Assembly: GCF_007874125.1 (NCBI RefSeq)
Contig: NZ_CP040128.1
Location: 3,348,001-3,412,000 of the forward strand
Reading direction: 5' to 3'
Origin: Noviherbaspirillum sp. UKPF54
GTDB taxonomy: Bacteria > Pseudomonadota > Gammaproteobacteria > Burkholderiales > Burkholderiaceae_D
DNA: 64,000 nucleotides
Position numbers and translations under genes: made by a program. Of this stretch, positions 17,798 to 25,787 are shown one piece after another (position 1 is the stretch's first letter; the number at the start of each line of letters is the position of its first letter). The notes below the pieces were generated by a model, which saw only the letters and a program-made list of their open reading frames with translations, was not told where the DNA came from and did not search any database.

Positions 17798-18910
17798 ATG
17801 ACGCACCCCGCCTGGACCGATGACCTCGCGCACTGGCTGCGCCTGGAACGCACGCCGGGCGTAGGGAGCGGGACAGCGCGCAAGCTGCTCGCCGCCTTCG
17901 GACTGCCGCAGAATATTTTTTCAGCCAGCCACGCAGCGCTGCGCGAGGTAGTGTCCGAGCGCGTGGCCGAAGCCCTGCTCGCGCCCGTGTCGGACGGTAT
18001 CAGGACGCTGACGGACAGGACGCTGGAGTGGGCCGAGCAGCCTGGCAACCGCGTGCTGACGCTGGCCGACACCGATTATCCGCAAGCCCTGCTCGATATC
18101 ACCGACCCGCCGTGTATCCTGTACGTCAAGGGACGGACCGATTTGCTGTCGAGCCCTGCTCTGGCCGTGGTCGGCAGCCGCAATGCCACCGCACAGGGCA
18201 TCAGCAATGCAGAGAAATTTTCCGAAACACTGAGCCAGGCGGGTCTCACCATCATCTCCGGCATGGCGCTCGGCATCGACGCGGCGGCGCACCACGGGGG
18301 CCTGCGCGGCGCCGGATCGACTGTAGCGGTCATCGGCACCGGCGCGAACATCATTTACCCCACCCGCAACCGCGCGCTGGCGCACATGATTGCCGAAGGC
18401 GGCTGCATCGTCAGCGAATACGCGCTCGGCACGCCGGTCATGTCGGCCAATTTCCCGCGCCGCAACCGCATCATTTCCGGGCTGGCGCAAGGTGTGCTCG
18501 TGGTAGAAGCGGCCGCGCAGTCCGGCTCGCTGATCACCGCGCGCCTGGCTGCCGAACAGGGACGCGACGTGTTCGCGATCCCGGGCTCGATCCATTCGCC
18601 CTTGTCCAAGGGCTGCCATCTGCTGATCAAGCAAGGCGCCAAGCTGGTCGAATCGGCGCAGGACGTGCTCGATGAACTCAAGCATCCCGGGTCGCTGCAA
18701 CCCGCGCCGGCCTCGGCAGCGTTGCCTGCCGTCGGCATCGCTTCCAGCGTGCTGAAAGCATTGGGTCACGATCCAGCCGATCTGGACACGCTCGCCGCAC
18801 GCTGCGAACTGGATATCGCCGCATTGCATGCCGAATTGCTAACGCTGGAACTGGACGGCCACATCGAAATGCTGCCGGGCGGGCTGGTCAGGCGCCTTGC
18901 CACATCCTGA
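17798..18910 (+). CDS. dprA: DNA-processing protein DprA
   Basis: 370-residue DprA/Smf protein, which loads RecA on incoming single-stranded DNA during natural transformation. N-terminal helical region (WLRLERTPGVGSGTARKLLAAFG), central Rossmann-like fold with AVVGSRNATAQG, SGMALGIDAAAHHGGL, AVIGTGANIIYPTRN, SEYALGTPVMSANFPRRNRI and SGSLITARLAAEQGRDVFAIPG, and a C-terminal winged-helix domain (about 310-365). Complete by comparison with family length. Nine bases separate it from the LysM gene. Presence of dprA alone does not prove competence. Confidence 0.96.
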   Translation: MTHPAWTDDLAHWLRLERTPGVGSGTARKLLAAFGLPQNIFSASHAALREVVSERVAEALLAPVSDGIRTLTDRTLEWAEQPGNRVLTLADTDYPQALLDITDPPCILYVKGRTDLLSSPALAVVGSRNATAQGISNAEKFSETLSQAGLTIISGMALGIDAAAHHGGLRGAGSTVAVIGTGANIIYPTRNRALAHMIAEGGCIVSEYALGTPVMSANFPRRNRIISGLAQGVLVVEAAAQSGSLITARLAAEQGRDVFAIPGSIHSPLSKGCHLLIKQGAKLVESAQDVLDELKHPGSLQPAPASAALPAVGIASSVLKALGHDPADLDTLAARCELDIAALHAELLTLELDGHIEMLPGGLVRRLATS

Positions 18911-19085
18911 TACATTTCACGTTGTGCGCATCTTTGGTTTTGAGATATGCTTCTACATAGGGCATCAACCCATTTTGTACTGTCGCTGGGCTTGGCACAT
19001 CTTTTCTTGATTAAACTCGTGTAGAAAGACAAGAAAGGATTCATCACGAGAGTGTCAGTTATTCACAACCCGGTCGTCGCGTAGC

Positions 19086-19120
19086 TTGTATGAAGACGGC
19101 CTTAACGCTACAGTAGAATC
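19086..19120 (+). promoter_or_regulatory. Possible leaderless promoter of smg
   Basis: TTGTAT (19086-19091), 17 bases, TACAGT (19109-19114), six bases, then the ATG at 19121. This spacing would start transcription at or next to the start codon, and no ribosome-binding site is visible, so smg may be translated from a leaderless mRNA. The hexamers match consensus only moderately. Confidence 0.4.
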
Positions 19121-19597
19121 ATGTTTGACGTTCTCGTTTATCTCTACGAAACCTATTACCGGCCTGAAGCCTGCCCGGATTCGGAAGCCTTGGTAAAAAA
19201 ATTGTCCGCAGTCGGTTTCGAGGAAGAAGAGATTTCCAAGGCGCTGGGTTGGCTGACCGACCTGGCAGAAGCGACCAACGAATATTCCGACCGTTTTCCG
19301 CAGCAGACAGCATTTTCCGACGGCATACGCATCTATGCGCAGCAGGAAGCCGATGTGCTCGGCACCGACGGCGTGGGCTTCCTGCAGTTCCTGGAAGCGG
19401 CCAAGGTCATCAGCCCGATCCAGCGCGAAATTGTGATCGAACGCGCCCTTGCCATCAGCGAGACCCAGGTTTCGCTCGACAAGCTGAAAGTCATCGTGCT
19501 GCTGGTCCTGTGGAGTCAGGGTAAGGAACCGGACGGCCTGATCTTCGACGAGCTGTTTTCAGACGATGAAGACGCCGAGCCGCGCCTGCTGCACTAG
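19121..19597 (+). CDS. smg: Smg/DUF494 family protein
   Basis: 158-residue member of the Smg family (DUF494), small acidic proteins found next to dprA and topB in beta- and gamma-proteobacteria. Typical features: start [20 protein letters not shown], the [17 protein letters not shown] segment, and the C-terminal [23 protein letters not shown]. The biochemical function is unknown; a link to DNA processing or cell morphology has been proposed from its neighbours. Likely its own transcript, given a 210-bp gap after dprA and a perfect GGCTGTT-ATCG-AACAGCC hairpin at 19617-19634 after its stop. Confidence 0.94.
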   Translation: MFDVLVYLYETYYRPEACPDSEALVKKLSAVGFEEEEISKALGWLTDLAEATNEYSDRFPQQTAFSDGIRIYAQQEADVLGTDGVGFLQFLEAAKVISPIQREIVIERALAISETQVSLDKLKVIVLLVLWSQGKEPDGLIFDELFSDDEDAEPRLLH

Positions 19598-19931
19598 TTC
19601 GATTTCACTCCCATCCGGCTGTTATCGAACAGCCAAGCCTATCTTCCCTGCCGGTTTCACCGTCTCCTCGCTTGCGGATTCCGCCGCAACACGCTTATCA
19701 TTGGCCGCTAAACCGAAGTCGTCCGACAAATGTTGGTGAACTTGCAGCAAACTTGACCGTCGCATAAGGTGGCGGCGCCACGCCAGCTTGCCGGCCCACA
19801 TTGATATTTGGGAGATGGATTCCAGATACTTGCTATATATTAGCGAGGCTTGTAATTAAGCAACCGCATGCCTAGCATGGTTGCATATTTTATATCGCGC
19901 GCCTGTTTGCCCCCCTTTCGAGAACACCGTT
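19598..19931. other. Intergenic region between smg and topB
   Basis: Contains the hairpin GGCTGTT-ATCG-AACAGCC (19617-19634) just after smg, without a U-tract. An AT-rich segment at about 19830-19900 probably carries the topB promoter, but I cannot fix its hexamers. No gene seen. Confidence 0.45.
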
Positions 19932-22544
19932 ATGACTAAGACCCTCATCATCGCAGAGAAGCCCTCTGTCGCGAACGATATCGCGAAGGCGCTCGGCGGC
20001 TTCACCAAGCACGATGAGTACTTTGAATCCGACGAGTACGTGCTGTCTTCCGCCGTCGGCCACCTGGTCGAAATTGCCGTGCCGGAGGAATACGACGTCA
20101 AGCGCGGCAAATGGACCTTCACGCATTTGCCGATGATTCCGCCGCACTTCGCGCTGAACCCGATTGCGAAAACCGAATCGCGCCTGAAGGTGCTGAACAA
20201 GCTGCTGAAACGCAAGGATGTCACATCCCTCGTCAACGCATGTGACGCGGGACGCGAGGGTGAACTGATTTTCCGCCTGATCGTGCAATACGCGAAAGCC
20301 AAGCAGCCGATCAAGCGTCTGTGGCTGCAATCGATGACGCCGGGCGCCATTCGCGACGGTTTTGCGCATCTGCGCGAAGACCGCGAGATGCTGCCGCTGG
20401 CCGATGCCGCGCGCTGCCGCAGCGAAGCCGACTGGCTGATCGGCATCAACGGCACGCGCGCGATGACCGCGTTTAACTCGAAGGAAGGCGGCTTTTATCT
20501 CACCACGGTGGGTCGTGTGCAGACCCCGACGTTGTCGATCGTGGTCGAGCGCGAGGAAAAGATCAAGAATTTCGTGCCGCGCGACTACTGGGAAGTGCGC
20601 GCCGAATTCGTGTGCGCCGCCGGCGTGTATGAAGGTCGCTGGCTCGACACCAAGTTCAAGAAGGACGAGGCCGATCCGGAGAAAAAGGCGGAGCGCCTGT
20701 GGAGCAAGGCCGCTGCGGAATCGATCGTCGCCGCCTGCCGCGGCAAACCCGGCACCGTCACCGAAGAATCGAAGCCGGCAACGCAACTGGCGCCCGCGCT
20801 GTTCGACCTGACCAGCCTGCAGCGCGAGGCGAATTCGCGCTTCGGCTTCTCCGCCAAGAACACGCTGGCGCTGGCGCAGGCGCTGTATGAAAAGCACAAG
20901 GTGCTCACCTATCCGCGTACCGACTCGCGCCACCTGCCGGAAGATTATCTGAACACGGTGAAGCAGACGCTGGAAGTCGTCGCGGAGAACAACAACTACC
21001 ACCAGTTCGCCAAGCAGATCCTGAAGAACAACTGGGTCAAGCCGAACAAGCGCATCTTCGACAACAAGAAGATCAGCGACCACTTCGCGATCATCCCGAC
21101 CGGGCAGCAGCCGAAGAACCTGTCGGAGCCTGAACAGAAGCTGTACGACATGGTCACGCGCCGCTTCATGGCGGTGTTCTTCCCCGCAGCGGAATACCTG
21201 GTCACCACGCGCTTTACCGAGGTATCCGGCCACACCTTCAAGACCGAAGGCAAGGTGATGACCAACGCCGGCTGGCTGGCGATCTACGGCAAGGAAGCGG
21301 CGAACGACGAGGACAAGGAAAACGCCGGCACGCTGGTGCCGGTCGCCAAGGGCGAAACGGTCAAGACCGACAAGGTCACCGCCAACGGCCTGGTCACGAA
21401 ACCGCCTGCGCGCTATACGGAAGCGACGCTGCTGTCGGCGATGGAAGGCGCGGGCAAGCTGGTCGACGATGAGGAATTGCGCGAGGCGATGGCCGGCAAG
21501 GGGTTAGGAACGCCGGCCACGCGCGCGGCCATCATCGAAGGCCTGTTGAACGAAAAATACCTGCTGCGCGAAGGACGCGAGCTGATCCCGACCGCGAAGG
21601 CATTCCAGCTGATGACCTTGCTGCGCGGTCTGGGCGTCGACGAACTGACGCTGCCGGAGCTGACCGGCGAATGGGAATACAAGCTGTCGCAGATGGAGCG
21701 CGGCAAGATCAGCCGCGAAGAATTCATGCGCGAGATCGCGCAGATGACCCAGATTATCGTCAAGCGCGCGAAGGAATACGACAACGACACCATCCCCGGC
21801 GACTATGCGACGCTGAAGACGCCCTGCCCGAACTGCGGCGGCATAGTGAAGGAAAACTACCGGCGCTTCGCTTGCACGCAATGCGAATTTTCGATGAGCA
21901 AAGTGCCGGGCAGCCGCCAGTTCGAAATCGCGGAAGTCGAGGAATTGCTGGCCAAGCGCGAGATCGGCCCGCTGCAGGGCTTCCGCTCGAAGATGGGCCG
22001 TCCGTTTGCCGCGATCCTGAAAATCGTGCGCGACGAAGACATCAACAATTACAAGCTGGAATTCGACTTCGGCCAGAGTCAGGACGAAGGGGAAGAAGGC
22101 GAAGGCGTCGATTTCTCCGAACAGACGCCGCTGGGACCGTGCCCGAAGTGCGGCAGCAATGTGTACGAGATGGGGCTGGCTTACGTCTGCGAAAAAACCG
22201 TCGCCAAGCCGAAGGCCTGCGATTTCCGCAGCGGACGTATCATCCTGCAGCAGGAAATCCTGCCGGAGCAGATGGCCAAGCTGCTCAACGAAGGCAAGAC
22301 CGATCTGCTGCCGGGCTTCATTTCGCAGCGCACCCGCCGCCCGTTCAAGGCTTTCCTGGTGAGGGACAAGAACGGCAAGGTCGGCTTCGAGTTCGAGGAA
22401 CGCAAGGCAAAGGCGCCGGCCAAGGGCAAGGCCGCCGCCAAGGAAGAAGAATCGCCCCCGGCAAAGACCGAGAAGAAAGCAGCCGAAAAACCGGCGGTGA
22501 AGAAAGCGGCGGCAAAAAAATCTGTTGCCAAGAAAGCGGCGTAA
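19932..22544 (+). CDS. topB: DNA topoisomerase III
   Basis: 870-residue type IA topoisomerase that relaxes and decatenates DNA. N-terminal TOPRIM domain (TLIIAEKPSVANDIAKALGG, NACDAGREGELIFR), active-site Tyr327 in LTYPRTDSRHLPEDY, and C-terminal zinc-ribbon-like motifs with paired cysteines (CPNCGG...CTQC; CPKCGS...C). The last ~50 residues are an Ala/Lys-rich tail (AAAKKSVAKKAA), common in Burkholderiales enzymes and probably DNA-binding. The start at 19932 (MTKTLIIAEKPSV) follows the family; an upstream ATG at 19881 adds a non-conserved 17 residues. It ends at a strong bidirectional terminator. Confidence 0.96.
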   Translation: MTKTLIIAEKPSVANDIAKALGGFTKHDEYFESDEYVLSSAVGHLVEIAVPEEYDVKRGKWTFTHLPMIPPHFALNPIAKTESRLKVLNKLLKRKDVTSLVNACDAGREGELIFRLIVQYAKAKQPIKRLWLQSMTPGAIRDGFAHLREDREMLPLADAARCRSEADWLIGINGTRAMTAFNSKEGGFYLTTVGRVQTPTLSIVVEREEKIKNFVPRDYWEVRAEFVCAAGVYEGRWLDTKFKKDEADPEKKAERLWSKAAAESIVAACRGKPGTVTEESKPATQLAPALFDLTSLQREANSRFGFSAKNTLALAQALYEKHKVLTYPRTDSRHLPEDYLNTVKQTLEVVAENNNYHQFAKQILKNNWVKPNKRIFDNKKISDHFAIIPTGQQPKNLSEPEQKLYDMVTRRFMAVFFPAAEYLVTTRFTEVSGHTFKTEGKVMTNAGWLAIYGKEAANDEDKENAGTLVPVAKGETVKTDKVTANGLVTKPPARYTEATLLSAMEGAGKLVDDEELREAMAGKGLGTPATRAAIIEGLLNEKYLLREGRELIPTAKAFQLMTLLRGLGVDELTLPELTGEWEYKLSQMERGKISREEFMREIAQMTQIIVKRAKEYDNDTIPGDYATLKTPCPNCGGIVKENYRRFACTQCEFSMSKVPGSRQFEIAEVEELLAKREIGPLQGFRSKMGRPFAAILKIVRDEDINNYKLEFDFGQSQDEGEEGEGVDFSEQTPLGPCPKCGSNVYEMGLAYVCEKTVAKPKACDFRSGRIILQQEILPEQMAKLLNEGKTDLLPGFISQRTRRPFKAFLVRDKNGKVGFEFEERKAKAPAKGKAAAKEEESPPAKTEKKAAEKPAVKKAAAKKSVAKKAA

Positions 22545-22575
22545 AAGCACTGCGTGCAAAAACGCCACAGGCAAG

Positions 22576-22604
22576 AAAAGGCCCCGGCCCAGCCGGGGCC
22601 TTTT
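22576..22604. terminator. Bidirectional Rho-independent terminator
   Basis: AAAAGGCCCCGGC (22576-22588), three-base loop, GCCGGGGCCTTTT (22592-22604): 13 perfect pairs, with T-rich DNA following on the plus strand and the A-run serving the minus strand. It serves topB and the convergent GFA gene. Confidence 0.9.
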
Positions 22605-22608
22605 GTTT

Positions 22609-23016
22609 TCAGTCGCGTCCCGGCTCGTGCCTTTCATAACGCGGCAATGCATCGTCCATCGCCGCCCATGCCGGCAAATTCGCCGCAAAAATATGTGCAG
22701 CCGGCCTGGCATCGGTCGGCGTATCGATCGTGCCCATCCGCAGCCGCAGCAAGCCCGGCGAGTCATCCTTGCGCGAATAGAGCGGCGCGCCGCACTGCCG
22801 ACAGAATGCACGCTTCTTGCCGGGCGAAGATTCATACTCGCTGATCATGTCCCGCCCTTGCGTCCAATGGAATTTGTCCGCTTCGACCGGCGCGGCGACC
22901 ACGCTCGCACTGCCCTGCGCCTTGCGGCAGTCGCTGCAATGACACACGGTGATGGTGCCGAATTCACCGCCATACTCGTATCGCACTGCGCCACAGAGGC
23001 AACTTCCCGTGATCAT
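22609..23016 (-). CDS. GFA/CENP-V family zinc-binding protein
   Basis: 135-residue member of the GFA family (PF04828), named after glutathione-dependent formaldehyde-activating enzyme. The zinc-binding cysteines are visible in SCLCGAVRY, CHCSDCRKAQG and AFCRQCGAPLY. Despite the family name, many members have no demonstrated formaldehyde activity, so no specific reaction is claimed. Start at 23016 (MITGSCLCGA) is supported by AAGGA six bases upstream; the frame begins five codons earlier. Single gene ending at the shared terminator with topB. Confidence 0.9.
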   Translation of the reverse strand: MITGSCLCGAVRYEYGGEFGTITVCHCSDCRKAQGSASVVAAPVEADKFHWTQGRDMISEYESSPGKKRAFCRQCGAPLYSRKDDSPGLLRLRMGTIDTPTDARPAAHIFAANLPAWAAMDDALPRYERHEPGRD

Positions 23017-23146
23017 GCTTATCCTTCGCAATCAATATCTTTCTGGAACTTCATGCTATTGCAATCGGTCGAACAATAACAATTTGAAATCGTGAAACGC
23101 GCGCTGACCGGCGTGCGCTGTCATTCCTAACTTACCCGGAGGGAAT

Positions 23147-23362
23147 ATGTCTTCACGTCGCTTGATCTCTGTTGCATGCATGCTTGCATTCGCCGTTTCG
23201 CTGACAGCATGCGGCACTCCGAGCCGCCAAACCTTGGGCACGGCCGGTGGTGCAGTCCTTGGCGGAGCCGCCGGCAATGCTGTCACCAACGGCAGCACTG
23301 CGGGCACGATCGGCGGAGCTGCCCTCGGCGGCGTCATCGGCAACCAGGTGACCAAGCCTTAA
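23147..23362 (+). CDS. Small glycine-zipper lipoprotein (OsmB-like)
   Basis: 71-residue lipoprotein. Signal peptide with lipobox LTAC (Cys22), then a glycine-zipper membrane hairpin: GTAGGAVLGGAAGNAV and GTIGGAALGGVIGNQV. This matches the 'glycine zipper 2TM' group that includes E. coli OsmB, typically induced by osmotic or envelope stress. GGAGGG lies six bases before the ATG. It stands alone between the divergent GFA gene and the convergent cation transporter. Confidence 0.88.
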   Translation: MSSRRLISVACMLAFAVSLTACGTPSRQTLGTAGGAVLGGAAGNAVTNGSTAGTIGGAALGGVIGNQVTKP

Positions 23363-23405
23363 ACCGGCAAACGAGAGGCAACCACGGGACGCGCTGCACT
23401 GCGCG

Positions 23406-24326
23406 TCAGTCCTTTCCCGTTTCGATATCCGGTTCGAAGAAGCACCATTTCGCCTGTGGCCAGCGTGACTGCAGGCTTTCCTCGACCACGTTGATGGCGT
23501 CGATCAGCGCCCGATCGGACTGCTGCGACCGCATCTTCGCCTGCACCGCGATCATCAGCTGCTCGCCCCATTGCAGCGTAATCAGGTTCAGCACGCTTTC
23601 GACTTCCGGGCGCGCCTCGATATGCGCCTTGATGGCGGCATGCACTTCGGGCGCAGCCGATTCGCCGGTGATCATCGCCTTCACTTCGCGCGTGATGAAC
23701 ACGGCAACCACCATCAGCAGTAAGCCCACGCCGATCGAACCGGCCGCATCCCACACCGGATTGCCGGTGACGACCGTCAGTGTCACGGCGAGAAATGCGA
23801 GCGCCAGGCCGCACAGCGCGGCGATATCTTCGCCGGCGACCACCATCAGCTCCGACTGGCGCGTCTCCCGGAACCACTGCATGAACGGCTTGCCGTGCGC
23901 GATCTTGCGGATTTCCTTCATCGCGCCATACAGCGAAAACCCTTCGAGCACGACCGATACGCCGAGGATCATGAGCGCCACCAGCGGGCTGCTGAGCGGC
24001 TCCGGATGCCGCAAGTGGCTGATGCCCTCCATCACGGAAAACGCACCGCCCAGGAAGAACAACAGCAGCGCCACCATCATCGCCCAGAAATACACGACTC
24101 GGCCATAGCCCATGGGATGGAATTCATTGGCAGGCTTTTTCGCTTCCTTCAGACCGATCAGCAGGAAGACCTGGTTGGTGCAGTCGGACAGCGAGTGGAT
24201 CGCCTCGGCCAGCATGGCGCCGGAACCGGTGTAGAGCGCCGCCCCGAACTTGGCGAGGGCGATGCCGCCGTTTGCGCCGAGCGCATAAAAAATCGCTTTG
24301 GTGGAACCTTCGGTAGGAGATGACAT
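23406..24326 (-). CDS. Cation diffusion facilitator family transporter
   Basis: 306-residue CDF protein that exports divalent metal ions against protons. Membrane segments fall at about 12-32, 37-57, 79-99, 116-136, 164-184 and 190-212. The first metal site is HSLSD in TM2; the TM5 site reads GEDIAALCG, i.e. with Glu-Asp rather than the usual His/Asp pair, as in the ZnT9-like subgroup. A cytoplasmic C-terminal domain (about 215-306: EVKAMITGESAAPEVHAAIKAHIEARPEVESVLNL) follows. Metal specificity cannot be read from the sequence. Isolated gene. Confidence 0.92.
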   Translation of the reverse strand: MSSPTEGSTKAIFYALGANGGIALAKFGAALYTGSGAMLAEAIHSLSDCTNQVFLLIGLKEAKKPANEFHPMGYGRVVYFWAMMVALLLFFLGGAFSVMEGISHLRHPEPLSSPLVALMILGVSVVLEGFSLYGAMKEIRKIAHGKPFMQWFRETRQSELMVVAGEDIAALCGLALAFLAVTLTVVTGNPVWDAAGSIGVGLLLMVVAVFITREVKAMITGESAAPEVHAAIKAHIEARPEVESVLNLITLQWGEQLMIAVQAKMRSQQSDRALIDAINVVEESLQSRWPQAKWCFFEPDIETGKD

Positions 24327-24595
24327 AGATATTGTTATTCAAGGTGAAAATTGTGAGCCCGCCGCCATGGCCTTTGACAGCAGGCGCGCGCTGGCGTGAC
24401 GACGGCGCGATGAATGCTGTACACGCAACGTTTCCAGTTTTTATCGCCGCTGCCGAAACCGTTCTCCGGATGATAGCAACATGAACATGCTCCGGAACTT
24501 TCGCTTGTTGACAGATTCTACAGAATCGCATGCATGCAACTATGGCATGAAGGGCTTTTCATGCTTTATCGAATCAATTTTTCCAGGAGAATTAC

Positions 24596-25033
24596 ATGAT
24601 GAAATGGACTATCCCTTTAGCATGTGCATTGGTACTGGCGGCATGCAGCTCGCCCGGCGGATCCGGCTCCAGCATGGGCAGCTCGGGCAGCAGCACCACA
24701 GGCAGCAGCGCCTCGGGCAGTTCCGGTTCGTCCGGCACCGCGGGGACTTCAGGCGCTTCCGGCTCCTCCGATACCTCCGGCGCGTCGGGTTCGTCATCCG
24801 GTTCTTCCAGCACCTATCCGAGCGGCTCCGGTTCGTCGAGCACTTATCCGAGCAGCTCCGGCTCATCGAGCACCTACCCGAGCGGTACCGGCACGACCGC
24901 ACCGAGCGATTCGAGCTCGGGCACTTCCGGCAGCATGCCGGGCACAAGCGGATCGTCGACCAGCACCCCTGGCATGACCAATCCCGGCACCGAGTCCAAA
25001 CCGGCACGCGGCGGCGACAGCAGCTCGCAATAA
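24596..25033 (+). CDS. Ser/Gly-rich low-complexity lipoprotein
   Basis: 145-residue predicted lipoprotein: signal peptide with lipobox LAAC (Cys17), then about 120 residues made almost only of Ser, Gly, Thr, Pro and Ala. Three copies of an SSTYPS(G/S)-type unit occur in the middle (about residues 73-100). No folded domain is visible; such regions act as flexible surface linkers or attachment stalks. AGGAGAA lies before ATGATG, so translation may begin at 24596 or 24599. The repeats make it prone to length variation. Genes of this kind are often annotated only as hypothetical. Neighbours give no functional hint. Confidence 0.82.
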   Translation: MMKWTIPLACALVLAACSSPGGSGSSMGSSGSSTTGSSASGSSGSSGTAGTSGASGSSDTSGASGSSSGSSSTYPSGSGSSSTYPSSSGSSSTYPSGTGTTAPSDSSSGTSGSMPGTSGSSTSTPGMTNPGTESKPARGGDSSSQ

Positions 25034-25245
25034 GCAATCCATCCGGCGGGCGGCAGGCCATGGAACGAATTGGTCGGACAGCCTTTACCAGTGCATGCGG
25101 CATGGCGGCTCGCCGACCAGGCAGACTGTTTTACCTGCCGCATGCCGCGCTGCCAGCCCTTTGCACGATCCCTGTTCAACGTTTACGTCTTGCCGCATAG
25201 CGCACCTGATCGACAACCGGTGCGCGGCCATTTCCTGATTTGCCC

Positions 25246-25291
25246 GCGGACGCCCTTGCCTTAATGGCCAACCCTCCGCCCGCGCGTCCGC
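25246..25291 (-). terminator. Hairpin after ogt
   Basis: GCGGACGC (25246-25253) pairs with GCGTCCGC (25284-25291) around a 30-base loop, beginning four bases after the ogt stop. No U-tract. The loop contains the 16-mer ATGGCCAACCCTCCGC also found in the hairpin after small secreted protein 3. Confidence 0.45.
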
Positions 25292-25295
25292 CGCA

Positions 25296-25787
25296 TCAAG
25301 CGGCACGCTCGTGGGCAAGCAGAAACTGCTTGCGCGGCAATCCGCCCGCATAACCGGACAGCGCCCCGGAACTGCCGAGCACGCGGTGACAAGGCACGAT
25401 GATCGACACCGGATTGCGCCCGATAGCGGTACCGGCGGCACGCACCGCATTCGGTCTGGCGATACGCTGCGCAATCGACTGGTAACTTGTGGTGGCGCCG
25501 TACGGCAGCGCCAGCAACGCATCCCATACGTCACGCTGGAATGGCGTGCCGCCGAGGTCCAGCGCGACGTCGAACGTACGACGCCGGCCCGCGAAATATT
25601 CGTCGAGCTCAAGCGCGGCACGGCGCACGTGGGGATGCGCGCCGTCGTTGCACCATCCCTGCGGGCCGATGAAGTACTTGTGCTGCTCGAAATAGAGCCC
25701 GCACAAGCCGCGCTCGGTCGCGGCAAGCAGAAGAGTGCCGAGCGGGCTGCGATGTTCGGAGTAATAGATCATGTTTATCCCATCCAT
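25296..25787 (-). CDS. ogt: Methylated-DNA--[protein]-cysteine S-methyltransferase
   Basis: 163-residue suicide DNA repair protein that transfers the methyl group from O6-methylguanine to its own cysteine. Active site PCHRV with acceptor Cys133; the helix-turn-helix and arginine finger region FQRDVWDALLALPYGATTSYQSIA...RAAGTAIGRNP is complete. The start at 25787 overlaps the end of the Ada-AlkA gene by 13 bases; an alternative Met at 25772 (MIYYSEHRSPLG) is equally plausible. Translationally coupled with the upstream glycosylase gene, forming an alkylation-repair operon. Confidence 0.95.
   Translation of the reverse strand: MDGINMIYYSEHRSPLGTLLLAATERGLCGLYFEQHKYFIGPQGWCNDGAHPHVRRAALELDEYFAGRRRTFDVALDLGGTPFQRDVWDALLALPYGATTSYQSIAQRIARPNAVRAAGTAIGRNPVSIIVPCHRVLGSSGALSGYAGGLPRKQFLLAHERAA

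Noticed and set aside
24660..24990. CRISPR-like or tandem repeat array
   Set aside because: The repetition is the coding sequence of a Ser/Gly-rich lipoprotein, with an intact frame, signal peptide and ribosome-binding site.
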